NCBI GenBank assembly: GCA_019090455.1
Contig: JAHRWA010000063.1
Coordinates: forward strand, 1-64,000
Source: Pseudomonadales bacterium
GTDB lineage: Bacteria; Pseudomonadota; Gammaproteobacteria; Pseudomonadales; DC-out160
Direction: 5' to 3'
DNA length: 64,000 nucleotides
Below are positions 45,737 through 55,121 of this stretch, one piece after another. The notes under the pieces are model-generated. The model did no database searches. It was not told where the DNA came from and saw only the letters and a program-made list of their open reading frames with translations. The position numbers were made by a program, and so were the translations under genes. Every line of letters begins with the position of its first letter. Within the stretch, counting starts at the first letter, position 1.

Positions 45737-46849
45737 ATGTTTAAACTTCAAATTAAAGATACTCCACAAAAATCAATCTGGTTAGTCGGGCCATACGTTA
45801 CTGTAGGCAGAGCAAAGTCTAATAACTTGGTTGTTGATGTGCCGGGCGTGGAAAATCTGCATGTTGAGCTAGACGTTAGTGGTGATACCATTTATATAAC
45901 GGATAAGAGTGGCGATCAATCAGTTGTTGTTAATGGAGAGCAGTTGCAGAGAAAACGTTTAATCAAGCATGGCGACGTTATCATGCTTAACACCGTTGAG
46001 CTGGAGCTAGTTGATCCCAAGCTTCATAGGAAGCCATTTACATCAACGAAATCAACAGTGAAGCAAGCCCCTCGAATCGCGAAGAAGCCATCATCAGCTT
46101 GGACAATTCAAACTGACGGGGGATCCCCCGTGCAAAACTTCGTAGTAAAAAAAATGGCTGTACTGGGACGCGGAAAAGACTGTGATATATCCATCCCGGG
46201 GAATTATCTATCTCGTCGTCACGTAGAGTTTAACGTGGAGAATGGTCTGCTGCATGTCAGAGACTTGGATTCTTCGAATGGCACTTTTGTTAATGATAAA
46301 AGAGTTAGCGTGTCGCGGTTGAAAGATGGTGATCGCTTAACCTTGGATCAACAGTCTTTTGTCGTTGTAGGCCCGGCTGAACTCGAGGATCGAACGCAAT
46401 TACGGGATGGAAAACGGGGAGGCCCGGTTGTTTTGCCCGCCGAAACCGCTAACGATATTGAAATAGCTCCTGACATAGGTACGATGGTCCTCACGGATAC
46501 ATCGCAGATACGAACGACACAGGTTCCGATCCCGTGTGATATATCTATTCAGGACTCAAGTTCTACCCCATTTCAAATTACCCAACCTTCAGGGCATTCT
46601 CAGGTCGACACGGTAAACTCAGTCGATGAGCCTAGCTTTCGCTCTGAAACCTCACCTATTTGCGGTACCCATATTGTTGCTTTGGATGGCGCTACGCCTA
46701 CTGTCGCCACTAATAGTGTTGAGAATAGAAAAGATGAACCTCGTTTTTTTTCAAAACTAGATCTTTCCAGAAAACACGCTATTTACGCATTCGCATTTTC
46801 CATTCTCGTATCAGGCTCGGCAGTTCTCTATTTGTTCTATTCAAAATAA
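45737..46849 (+). CDS. Tandem FHA-domain membrane protein
   Basis: 370 residues with two forkhead-associated domains. The first (about 1-95) has VTVGRAKSNNLVVD and VENLHVELDV. The second (about 130-215) has the canonical LGRGKDCDISIPGNYLSRRH and DLDSSNGTFVNDKRV with the phosphothreonine-binding Arg, Ser, His and Asn. A low-complexity region follows and a C-terminal hydrophobic span (IYAFAFSILVSGSAVLYLFY) anchors it as a tail-anchored protein. FHA domains recruit phosphothreonine proteins, often in Ser/Thr kinase or secretion systems; no such kinase lies in the window. The first domain is degenerate. Confidence 0.88.
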   Translation: MFKLQIKDTPQKSIWLVGPYVTVGRAKSNNLVVDVPGVENLHVELDVSGDTIYITDKSGDQSVVVNGEQLQRKRLIKHGDVIMLNTVELELVDPKLHRKPFTSTKSTVKQAPRIAKKPSSAWTIQTDGGSPVQNFVVKKMAVLGRGKDCDISIPGNYLSRRHVEFNVENGLLHVRDLDSSNGTFVNDKRVSVSRLKDGDRLTLDQQSFVVVGPAELEDRTQLRDGKRGGPVVLPAETANDIEIAPDIGTMVLTDTSQIRTTQVPIPCDISIQDSSSTPFQITQPSGHSQVDTVNSVDEPSFRSETSPICGTHIVALDGATPTVATNSVENRKDEPRFFSKLDLSRKHAIYAFAFSILVSGSAVLYLFYSK

Positions 46850-47010
46850 CGTACCTATTTTTTAAGATAATCATCCTGTAATTGTCAAATTAATCGAACT
46901 CAATTTAATTAATATATTCCTTGCTGACGGACTCAAGGCAGTCAAGAATGCGAGGCTTAATTTGAATTTTAGTTTTCGTGAGTAGACCTGATTTGGGATG
47001 TGATTATTTA

Positions 47011-48033
47011 ATGAGTATAAAAAATAGCATTGTTCACTATGTAGATAAGAATTTAGTAACTGAAGAGGTCAGCGTTAACTGTAGAGAGAGCGTATTACCC
47101 GGTTCTCCGGAATTAGAGCACCTATCTGGTCAAATCAAAAAGAATCATAGAACAAAAGCTGAAAAATATTACGGTTTTTTTGCGTCAGATTCGGATTCAA
47201 CTGATCCCCAATCGACTTTAAGTCTAAGCTTGGATGACTATCTGAACGAGAAATTAAACTGGATCGCGTTTTCAAAGGGGCTTGCTGAGGCTTACGGTTC
47301 GGCAATTACTGCTAGCATGCTGGCTACTGGCGGTTATCTCTATCTTGAGCACTATACTGAATCAGCAAAAGATTACTTGTTAGTCGCGATATTAAGCCAA
47401 GTTAAAGGGGTTACCGTTACCGATGAGTTGTCCTTGGAGTCCTGCCAGTATTTAGATGTTGCGAATGTTCAATCAGTCGCTCTCATCAATATCTATGATT
47501 GGCGTGAGTCCGCAGAGACGCAGAGTAATAAGCAATACATCACGGCTGCACGGGGAAAGGGAAACGGTAAAGTCGTTGAGTACTTTAAAAAAATGGTGGG
47601 GTTTGAGGAGAGTTTCAATACCACCGATGAAACCAGCACACTGGTAGAAGCCGTAGATCATTTCTGTGAAGATCAATCTCTCGATGCAACCCAAATTAAA
47701 GAGTATAAAAAGAAAGCCTTTTCCTATTGTGATGACAAAGCGAAAAGTGGTGAGCCGGTCATTTTAAAAGAACTCTCTTATTCACTGGATGCTGAAGACC
47801 CGGATAGTTTTTTGCAGTTTGCAATGGATCAAAAGTTTGGACTCGGCGAGGAAATTCCGACCGATAGACGGGAATTAAAAAAGTTTGTTCGTTATTCAGG
47901 TCAAGGGGGAGGGATGAGCATCGCATTTTCATCCGACCTATTAGGTACCGATGTCGTTTATGACAAGGGTAGTGATAAATTAATAATCTCTAAAATTCCT
48001 GATAATTTAAAAGAGCAGCTTCTGGTGAGTTAA
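47011..48033 (+). CDS. Nucleoid-associated protein, YejK (NdpA) family
   Basis: 340 residues. Features of the 37-kDa nucleoid-associated protein family: IKNSIVHYVDKN near the start, LAEAYGSAITASMLATGGYL and YLLVAILSQVKGVTVTDELS in the core, and VVEYFKKMVGFEESFNTTDE with the later FVRYSGQGGGMSIAFSSDLL block. YejK associates with the nucleoid in E. coli; biochemical role unclear. ATG 47011 is chosen to match the family N terminus; GTG 46978 would add 11 residues. Confidence 0.85.
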   Translation: MSIKNSIVHYVDKNLVTEEVSVNCRESVLPGSPELEHLSGQIKKNHRTKAEKYYGFFASDSDSTDPQSTLSLSLDDYLNEKLNWIAFSKGLAEAYGSAITASMLATGGYLYLEHYTESAKDYLLVAILSQVKGVTVTDELSLESCQYLDVANVQSVALINIYDWRESAETQSNKQYITAARGKGNGKVVEYFKKMVGFEESFNTTDETSTLVEAVDHFCEDQSLDATQIKEYKKKAFSYCDDKAKSGEPVILKELSYSLDAEDPDSFLQFAMDQKFGLGEEIPTDRRELKKFVRYSGQGGGMSIAFSSDLLGTDVVYDKGSDKLIISKIPDNLKEQLLVS

Positions 48034-48049
48034 ATGTTCTTTTGTTGAA

Positions 48050-48058
48050 GGGGGGGGG
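48050..48058 (+). repeat. G9 homopolymer at the ribosome binding site of the UbiB-like gene
   Basis: Nine consecutive G residues lie 5-14 nt before the chosen ATG at 48064 and serve as, or abut, the Shine-Dalgarno sequence. Length change by slippage would alter Shine-Dalgarno spacing, as in phase-variable genes, without changing the coding frame. Confidence 0.6.
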
Positions 48059-48063
48059 TGGTG

Positions 48064-49422
48064 ATGTCGGAGGAAGAGAAAAAGAAATTAAAGAAATTCA
48101 GTGCAACGACTCCGCGAAAACGATTTTTTAAGTTGGCAGGAATGTCAGCAAAAATTGCAGGGAAGGTGACTTCCTCCGCCGTTAAAGGTGTGTTTCGATC
48201 TGCTGAATCTAAAGATGAAGAAAAAGAGAAGTTACTCTTAGATGTTGGGCTGCAGATAGCGGAAACTCTCGGTGAAATGAAGGGGGCCGTAATGAAGGTG
48301 GGGCAAATCGCTTCACAGATTCAAGACCTGTTGCCCGAGGAGATAGCCAGCTCTTTGCAGACCCTTCAAAAAAACTCTCCTCCCATGCCATTTGAAGTGA
48401 TACAAAGCCAGATTACTTCGGAACTGGGTTCGGGTCCGTTTGCGTTGTTTGAAACATTTGATCCAGAACCTTTCGCGGCAGCGACGATAGGTCAAGTGCA
48501 TCGTGCAATGACCTTTGATGGCAAGGATGTTGTCGTTAAAATTCAATATCCCGGCGTGCATGAATCCTGTGATTCGGATTTAAAACACTTGCGCGTGTTA
48601 TTGAAGTTGGGTGGTTTAGTGAAAGTTGAAAAGGAGATTCTGGATAATGTTTTCGATGAGATTCGCCAAATATTATATGAAGAGCTTGACTACGAACACG
48701 AAGCTGAAAATATACGGCTCATGCGCGAATTTCATATGCACGATGACAAGATTGTCATTCCCGACATAGTCGAAGAGTTTACTAGTAAAAGAGTGATTAC
48801 CTTGATTTACGAAGGGGGGGATAATCTAGAGGAGGTTTCGGCGGCCAACTCTCGCTACTCCCAGGAGACGATTAACGGGATTGGCGATCGCTTGTTTCAC
48901 ATGGTAGCGAGTCAGATTTATAAGTTGAACGCAGTGCATTGTGATCCCCATCCTGGTAATTTTGCTTTCAGGCCAGATGGGACGATTGTCGTTTACGACT
49001 TCGGCGCGGTTAAGCATTTAGATCCAAAAATGATTACTGAATTTCAGCAGATTATCCGGTCTGCCATGGAAAGAGATTACGTAGGTATAGAAGAGGGTCT
49101 ACGTATAAGAGGCATTCGTAAAACGGACAATATTGAGCTGGGGGAGGAGTTTTATAAGCCTTGGTTAGATATTTTGTTGAAACCCTTTTCTGATCACGAC
49201 ACTGATTTTGATTTTGGGGAATCAAAGTTACATGAAGAACTGGTGCGTAATGCACAGAAAAATATGCTAAAAAATATTGGTATGTTCCAACCCTCGCCTG
49301 AGACTATGCAGGTAGACCGCGTTGTTAGCGGTCATTATTGGAACCTGATGAATCTAGGTGTTAAGGCAGCGTTCAGGAAAAACGTCGATTATTACATGTC
49401 ACTCGAGCAGAAAATTGAATAG
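48064..49422 (+). CDS. UbiB/ABC1-family (AarF, ADCK-like) atypical kinase
   Basis: 452 residues. ABC1 family marks: GAVMKVGQIASQIQDLLPEE (KxGQ motif), PFAAATIGQVHRAMTFDGKD (Ala-rich loop in place of the P-loop), VVVKIQYPGVHESCDSDLKH, a catalytic VHCDPHPGNFAFR and DFGAVKHLDP. These atypical kinases/ATPases support ubiquinone synthesis and lipid metabolism. This one is the cytoplasmic-type (no C-terminal TM pair visible), so it may be a paralogue rather than UbiB itself. It converges on asnS with only 6 nt between stop codons. Confidence 0.88.
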   Translation: MSEEEKKKLKKFSATTPRKRFFKLAGMSAKIAGKVTSSAVKGVFRSAESKDEEKEKLLLDVGLQIAETLGEMKGAVMKVGQIASQIQDLLPEEIASSLQTLQKNSPPMPFEVIQSQITSELGSGPFALFETFDPEPFAAATIGQVHRAMTFDGKDVVVKIQYPGVHESCDSDLKHLRVLLKLGGLVKVEKEILDNVFDEIRQILYEELDYEHEAENIRLMREFHMHDDKIVIPDIVEEFTSKRVITLIYEGGDNLEEVSAANSRYSQETINGIGDRLFHMVASQIYKLNAVHCDPHPGNFAFRPDGTIVVYDFGAVKHLDPKMITEFQQIIRSAMERDYVGIEEGLRIRGIRKTDNIELGEEFYKPWLDILLKPFSDHDTDFDFGESKLHEELVRNAQKNMLKNIGMFQPSPETMQVDRVVSGHYWNLMNLGVKAAFRKNVDYYMSLEQKIE

Positions 49423-49428
49423 AACCGA

Positions 49429-50847
49429 TTAAAAATCAGCGTGGTTGGGTACCCTTGGGAACGGAATGACATCTCGAATATTCTCCATGCCGGTGATGTA
49501 ATTGATCAACCTCTCGAAGCCCAGTCCAAACCCTGCATGAGGAACCGTTCCATATTTTCTCAAATCTCGATACCACCAAAGGTCTTCGGTTAACCCTTGG
49601 GCTTGTAGTTTAACGTCGAGGACATCTAATCTTTCTTCTCGCTGGCTACCGCCAATGATTTCCCCGATGCCGGGTGCGAGTATATCCATGGCTGCACAGG
49701 TTTTTCCGTCTTCGTTTTCCCGCATATAAAATGCTTTAATTTCCTTGGGGTAGTTCATGAGTACTACGGGTTTTCCTACGTGTTTTTCCGCTAAATAGCG
49801 TTCATGCTCTGATTGTAGGTCTACGCCCCACTTGACGGGGTATTCAAATTTCTTTTTGGTATTTTGGAGGATGGTAATCGCGTCGGTATAATCCATTCTT
49901 TCAAAATCAGATTCAATAACGTGTTCCAAGCGAGTGATGGCTTCCTTGTCTATTCTTTTGGCGAAAAACTCCATGTCATCCGGATGTTCTTCTAGGACGG
50001 CTTTGAAGACATATTTCAAAAAATCCTCCGCCAGATCAGCAACATCCGTGAGAGTGGCGAAGGCTAATTCTGGTTCTATCATCCAAAACTCGGCTAGGTG
50101 GCGAGAGGTATTCGAATTTTCTGCTCGGAATGTCGGGCCGAAGGTATAGACTTTAGAAAGCGCCATACAATAAGTTTCGACTTCAAGTTGACCGGAGACA
50201 GTGAGGTAGGTGGGCGCACCAAAAAAGTCTTGGGAAAAGTCCACAGCTCCCTTGTCATCTCTTGGGATGTTCAATAAATCGAGTGTACTCACCTGAAAAA
50301 GCTCACCTGCACCTTCGCAATCACTAGAGGTGATGATAGGAGTGTTGATCCAGAAATAACCCTGCTGATGAAAATAACGATGGATGGCTTGAGCGGCAGC
50401 ATTTCGTACACGGGCAATTGCGCCAAAACTATTGGTACGTGGGCGCAAGTGAGCCATTGTACGTAGGTATTCAAAGCTGTGTTTCTTTTTCGCGATGGGA
50501 TAAGTTTCCGGATCTTCAACTAAACCTACGGTTTGAACTGCCGTAGCTTGTATCTCGAATTGCTGACCTTTCCCGGATGATGCTATTAATTTACCTTGGA
50601 TGATGACCGAGCATCCGGCAGTGATTTGTAATATTTCGGAGGTGTAATTCTCTAGGGTGTTATCCGCAACGATTTGAAGGTCGCCAAAACAGGAGCCATC
50701 GTTCACCGAGATAAAAGAGAAGCCGCCTTTAGAATCCCTTCTCGATCTCACCCAACCTTTAACAGTGACATCCGACCCACCATTCAATTGGCCTGCAAGC
50801 GCCTGTTTTACTGAAATGTGAGGTGCTAGGTTGGACTCAGAGGACAT
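49429..50847 (-). CDS. asnS: Asparaginyl-tRNA synthetase
   Basis: 472 residues, class IIb aminoacyl-tRNA synthetase. N-terminal OB fold binds the anticodon ([20 protein letters not shown]). The catalytic core has motif 2 ([20 protein letters not shown]) and motif 3 ([15 protein letters not shown]), and the AsnRS-type signature [20 protein letters not shown]. Length is the normal one. It charges tRNA-Asn in the cytoplasm. Confidence 0.97.
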   Translation of the reverse strand: MSSESNLAPHISVKQALAGQLNGGSDVTVKGWVRSRRDSKGGFSFISVNDGSCFGDLQIVADNTLENYTSEILQITAGCSVIIQGKLIASSGKGQQFEIQATAVQTVGLVEDPETYPIAKKKHSFEYLRTMAHLRPRTNSFGAIARVRNAAAQAIHRYFHQQGYFWINTPIITSSDCEGAGELFQVSTLDLLNIPRDDKGAVDFSQDFFGAPTYLTVSGQLEVETYCMALSKVYTFGPTFRAENSNTSRHLAEFWMIEPELAFATLTDVADLAEDFLKYVFKAVLEEHPDDMEFFAKRIDKEAITRLEHVIESDFERMDYTDAITILQNTKKKFEYPVKWGVDLQSEHERYLAEKHVGKPVVLMNYPKEIKAFYMRENEDGKTCAAMDILAPGIGEIIGGSQREERLDVLDVKLQAQGLTEDLWWYRDLRKYGTVPHAGFGLGFERLINYITGMENIRDVIPFPRVPNHADF

Positions 50848-51005
50848 CGCGTCGTTCTCCCGTTAGAGCGTAAAGTTAAAGCATATCAGTTGCTTAAGTT
50901 AGCTTAGCATGAGCGGTGCTTGAGCGGGTAAAATTATTTGTCATGTTTTTGGCAAGGGGATTTGGATTCAGAAATACAGATGTAGATTAGGTTAGCGCGG
51001 AGTTC

Positions 51006-51446
51006 TTAGGTGTTGGCAACATCAGGATTTGGAAATTCATTCCCATGCTTATTTATCCACTCCTTCGCGGCTTTGTCGCCACTAATTCGCCTACCTTCTT
51101 TCGCCTTAATTTGGCGTCGATATTGGTCTATATAACAAACTTGCTCAACCATTCTGACTTTAAAAGCGTCCTCATAATCAATAAACCGAACACCGACCTC
51201 GAAATGATCCTCAATCGGGGTACTCCACTGCACGATACCACTGACTTTAAAAACGGGTTTAACGCGATTGATTTTAATGTTCACCACCGATCCAACCACC
51301 AAGTCTTTTGCAGAATCAAAACAGAGTCCTCCCATGCTGACATTATTTAGTTGAAGACTCAGTTGTTCACCGTGCCCTTGTGGTGAAATACAGATAGGGA
51401 CGTCTGATGGATGTCGTATATATTCGCGGCTTTGTTTTTTGTCCAT
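51006..51446 (-). CDS. PilZ-domain protein
   Basis: 146 residues. The c-di-GMP-binding signature is visible: RxxxR as REYIRHPSD near residue 8 and NVSMGGLCF (the NxSxxG motif) near 35. The C-terminal tail (KEGRRISGDKAAKEWINKHG) is a common feature of gammaproteobacterial one-domain PilZ proteins. It probably acts as a c-di-GMP effector on motility or envelope functions. It is single and divergent from the giant coiled-coil gene. Confidence 0.9.
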   Translation of the reverse strand: MDKKQSREYIRHPSDVPICISPQGHGEQLSLQLNNVSMGGLCFDSAKDLVVGSVVNIKINRVKPVFKVSGIVQWSTPIEDHFEVGVRFIDYEDAFKVRMVEQVCYIDQYRRQIKAKEGRRISGDKAAKEWINKHGNEFPNPDVANT

Positions 51447-51878
51447 GAACAGTGTTTCTTGAGTGTGATTAATAAGTGATATTAAAAATCTAAAAACAGG
51501 TTTTTTTCATGAAGTTTTATTTAGCTATATATTGGTGATAGCTAAGAATTAAACCTGCGGCAAGAAAAACCTCCAATTTTATGCGTTTGCCCTATCAAGT
51601 TTTTGAGAAATTGACGGGGTGTGTGAATTTTGAACATGAAGAGACAAAAGATTGACTGTACTGTCAGAGAATCTTTTGTTAACTCGTTTCACCGGTCATT
51701 GTATAGCCGAGTGCGGTGTAAATTATGCGAGCCAGATCACCTCGCTTAATGTCAGAGCTTAAAATTCGTTTAAGTACCCGAATATCAAATAAACCAATAG
51801 TCGGTACATCCTTTGCTACTCTTTTATTAATCACGGAAGAAAACCTGCTTAAACCTACTGTTCAAAGGTTGAAACGAT
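51447..51878. other. Intergenic region upstream of the coiled-coil gene
   Basis: 432 nt. It contains a 10-bp inverted repeat, ACAAAAGATT (51644-51653) and AATCTTTTGT (51670-51679), with a 16-nt loop. An open frame of 67 codons (51725-51928) runs into the next gene but has no convincing Shine-Dalgarno sequence and was not called. Confidence 0.45.
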
Positions 51879-54800
51879 ATGGCTATTCTCAAGCCCACAA
51901 GAGAATCATTACTCAAATTCCGCAATAAAAAAGAAGAACAGAATGCCAGTGTGCTTGATTTAAAGCTTGCTCGTTCAAATGCTCTTTTTTACCGGGCGGG
52001 AAAAGAAAAAGAGAATGCCAAGGATAAAACCTCGAATGCTTATCGCATAGGCTGGCTCGAAGGCAAGCTTCAATATCAGAAGAAGCATAAAGCGGTACTC
52101 GATAAATCCAGTAAAGAGGCAGCGGAAGCGCGTTTGATGATCAGCCGGCTCCATTCCGCACAAAAAGATTTTAGAGCCCTGAAGGAAAGCCAACTGAAGT
52201 TGAATAGATCAACTCAGACACTCAGTGATCAGTTGCAAGATGGGGTAAAGAGGGTTGATCAGTGGGAGAAATCCAGTGATCAGAGTCAGGAAAGACTAGA
52301 TCAAATACTCTCAGAAGCCGAGCAGGCTCAAAAGAAAACGGATGATATCGTAGTCTCTGTTGATCAGGTGTCGGATGGACTTGAAGAACAATGCCAGCAG
52401 ATGGACGCGCTCAGACAACACAATCAAGAATTGTTGGCTCGCTCGGAAACAACCCATACTCTGGCGGAATCGGTACTGTCCTCGGCAGAAAGTCAGCGGT
52501 ATGAGATGATAAAAGATCACGTTGAACAAAAGCAATCCTACGAAAACCTTGAACAAAGAGTGGAAAAAACCGCAGATTCAGTACAACAAAGTTTTCTCTT
52601 AGTGGACGAGAGCCTTCAGCGGATTGAAGAGAGTCATCAGCGCGTCGAAGAGAGCCAGCAGAGGGTGGACGAGAGCCATCAGCGGGTAGACGAGAGCCAC
52701 CAGCGAGTCGGAGAGAGTTATGAAAAGGTGGAGGGTAGTCATCAGCAAGTAAAGAAAAGCCAAGAACATGTGGAAATAAGCCGACAGAAGGTGGAAGAAA
52801 GCCACCGACTTGTGGAGGACAGCTATCAGCGGGTAGAAGAGAGTCTTCATCAGGTTGACGAGAGCCTTGAGCAGATAGATGAGAGTCTTTTTCAGGTGGA
52901 TGAGAATCGTCAGCAAGTGGATAAGAACCGGCAGGTAGTGGAGGAGAGCCGTCAGCAGGTGGATAAGAGCCGTCAGCAGGTGGATGATTGCCTTCGGCAG
53001 GTGAACAAAAACCATCAGCAAGTAGAAGAGAGTCATTCACAGGTGCAGCTTAGTCACGATAAAGTGATGGCGTTGGCCAATGCTACGCAGGAGATATTTT
53101 CCGAGACCTTAAGAGAAAAGCGCGAAGTTGTGGATTTCACCCTGGAGGCAGAACGTTACTTAGAGTCTATCAAAGGTGTTTCTGAAAATGCGGGTAAGCA
53201 GTTGGCTCAACAGTCGATTCATAATCAGGGTTTACTAGAGAGAACAGAATCGGTGTTACAGGACGTTGTTGATGAGAGGACTCAAGTGGCATCGTTACGC
53301 GAGTCGGCCGAGTCGGTAATTGACCGCGGGGAAAAGCTGCAAGATACTCTCGAATTACAGAGCGAAGAGCAAAAATTACAGTTTTTAGAGTCTACAAAAA
53401 TGCGTGAGGTGGTGGGTATCCTCGAAGCGAAAACCCAAAATCAATTAGAAACAACGGACTCAATATTACAACAAGCTGAAGAGGATCTAAGAAAAAATAG
53501 GGAAGCCAGGGAGTCCATCGAACAGTTTTTTTTCCAAGCACAAGAACTTGAAGAGAAACTGAAATTTCAACTTAACGAAATGGATGCTAGTCACAATACA
53601 AGATGGCAACAACGTTATGATCAAGTTGAATTGCAGGTAACTGAACAGTTACAAAGCCAATTTAAAATTCAATTAACGGAACAACTCAGTCGTGAGGAAT
53701 TACGTCAGAAAGAACTGAATCAACAGAAAGAAGAGTATACAAAGCAGATCAAACTCTATCAGCGAGAGCTAGATAATACATTAGGTTATTTCGTAACAGA
53801 GAAGTCGAAGATCGAAGCATTAGCGAATAGCACTCACCAAAATATTGAGATGACCCGTAATCAACAAAATCGTCTGGATACGCATTTGGAAGATGCAGAA
53901 TGGCAAAAGGTACAGGCCTCTGGGACGCGAGATGAAATTGAAAGAATCAAATTATCAGTGGATGAGCAAATTGTTGCAAGTAATGCCATTTTGACCAAGG
54001 TGGAGTCTGGGCTCGAAAAGGGTAGCGCTAATCACGAAATAATATCAGAGCTTATTGAACAGCTTGAAAATGAAGATGAAAAGGTAAGGACTGAAATATC
54101 GGGTTATGTTAAGCAATGGCAAGAGCAAAGCAACTTAACCACTGCAAGACAAAAACAACAATATCAGGTGCAAATTGATGAATTGGAATCACTGAAATCA
54201 AATTTAGATAAAGGCTTCACTGCCCGTGTGAATGATGCGTTAATTGAAGTTCAACAAGAATTGAAAGAGATGCGCAGTAATCTTGATGATGAATCCTCTG
54301 TTCGCGATATTGCACAACAGCGCCTGGATGCGATCGAAGGCTGCGCTGACAATATGGCGGCGGAAAGTGATCGTAATAAACAGTATGTAGTAGCGACCTT
54401 AAAGCAAGCGCGTCTCACGGCGAAAAAATGTAATCGTATCAATGAGCAGTGCTTAAAGCTTCTCGATCATGTAAATGAGACGGAATCGAACAATAACGCT
54501 GTACAGGAGGCGATGAAGCAAGATATATCGACTCTGTTAAATAAAACGGAAGTCATTCAGTCTGAGGGTGATGAGACTAAGTCTCAAGTCTCTGAAATAC
54601 TAAATAGAATGAATGGTCAGGATCTAGATATTCTTTCGCTCCAGGAATCGCTAAACAAGCAGGAATTACGAGCGGATTCTGAAGCTGAAAAAATTAATAA
54701 AAATAAGAATTTGATTGACGTAAAGTTATTAAACTTGGATGCGGTGGTGCGTTTAAACACACAAGTTTGTGAGGAGTCCAAAGACAAAGTTGACTCTTAT

Positions 54801-55121
54801 TGCGATGGGATAGAAAAAGCAACCAGTTCATTTGATGAAGCCAGAACGGTAACATTGGCGAGTTTGGATAAGACGAAGTCTTTACACATAGAGTGTGAAA
54901 ATCTGAATGCGGGTGTTCAAGAGTTAACTAATGAAGTCGATCAAAAGAAAAATGAAATTGAACAGATCAAACTGAATGCTCAAGAATTTTTGCAATCCGC
55001 ACGCGATCTGAATGACGTAACTCAGTCGCAACAGGTGGAATATGGCCGACTAATAACAGACGTACGTGGTGTGAGAGAAGAGGCATTTCGGCTCAGTGGA
55101 CTTAATCAAAAAGTGGTGTAA
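51879..55121 (+). CDS. Giant coiled-coil protein, N-terminal part (up to an in-frame TAA)
   Basis: 1,080 residues, almost entirely alpha-helical coiled coil rich in Gln, Glu, Ser and Lys, with no signal peptide. From residue 241 it carries 22 consecutive exact heptads (RVEESHQ/QVDESLE-like, bases 52599-53060), then irregular coiled coil. It stops at TAA 55119-55121, but the same frame stays open after this stop through 55197-57242 and keeps the coiled-coil character, so the true gene is probably one frame of 5,364 nt. Shine-Dalgarno AAAGG lies 10 nt before ATG 51879. SMC/filament-like scaffolds have this look; no ATPase domain is visible. See the C-terminal part. Confidence 0.85.
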   Translation: MAILKPTRESLLKFRNKKEEQNASVLDLKLARSNALFYRAGKEKENAKDKTSNAYRIGWLEGKLQYQKKHKAVLDKSSKEAAEARLMISRLHSAQKDFRALKESQLKLNRSTQTLSDQLQDGVKRVDQWEKSSDQSQERLDQILSEAEQAQKKTDDIVVSVDQVSDGLEEQCQQMDALRQHNQELLARSETTHTLAESVLSSAESQRYEMIKDHVEQKQSYENLEQRVEKTADSVQQSFLLVDESLQRIEESHQRVEESQQRVDESHQRVDESHQRVGESYEKVEGSHQQVKKSQEHVEISRQKVEESHRLVEDSYQRVEESLHQVDESLEQIDESLFQVDENRQQVDKNRQVVEESRQQVDKSRQQVDDCLRQVNKNHQQVEESHSQVQLSHDKVMALANATQEIFSETLREKREVVDFTLEAERYLESIKGVSENAGKQLAQQSIHNQGLLERTESVLQDVVDERTQVASLRESAESVIDRGEKLQDTLELQSEEQKLQFLESTKMREVVGILEAKTQNQLETTDSILQQAEEDLRKNREARESIEQFFFQAQELEEKLKFQLNEMDASHNTRWQQRYDQVELQVTEQLQSQFKIQLTEQLSREELRQKELNQQKEEYTKQIKLYQRELDNTLGYFVTEKSKIEALANSTHQNIEMTRNQQNRLDTHLEDAEWQKVQASGTRDEIERIKLSVDEQIVASNAILTKVESGLEKGSANHEIISELIEQLENEDEKVRTEISGYVKQWQEQSNLTTARQKQQYQVQIDELESLKSNLDKGFTARVNDALIEVQQELKEMRSNLDDESSVRDIAQQRLDAIEGCADNMAAESDRNKQYVVATLKQARLTAKKCNRINEQCLKLLDHVNETESNNNAVQEAMKQDISTLLNKTEVIQSEGDETKSQVSEILNRMNGQDLDILSLQESLNKQELRADSEAEKINKNKNLIDVKLLNLDAVVRLNTQVCEESKDKVDSYCDGIEKATSSFDEARTVTLASLDKTKSLHIECENLNAGVQELTNEVDQKKNEIEQIKLNAQEFLQSARDLNDVTQSQQVEYGRLITDVRGVREEAFRLSGLNQKVV
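52599..53060 (+). repeat. 22 tandem 21-bp repeats encoding consecutive heptads
   Basis: 462 bp of degenerate 21-nt tandem repeats encode 22 uninterrupted heptads such as RVDESHQ, QVDESLE and QVDKSRQ. Val or Ile is nearly always at position 2, acidic or polar residues at 3 and 4, and Ser most often at 5. Only one hydrophobic position per heptad is strongly kept. Codon-level divergence shows an old expansion. Confidence 0.92.

Noticed and set aside
51725-51928. 67-codon frame before the coiled-coil gene
   Set aside because: It overlaps the start of the well-supported gene at 51879, lacks a Shine-Dalgarno sequence and shows no recognisable family.
52411-53040. Long minus-strand frames with Pro/Ser/His repeats opposite the heptad region
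   Set aside because: These are mirror images of the 21-bp repeats in the coiled-coil gene; the + strand reading has the coherent continuing protein.
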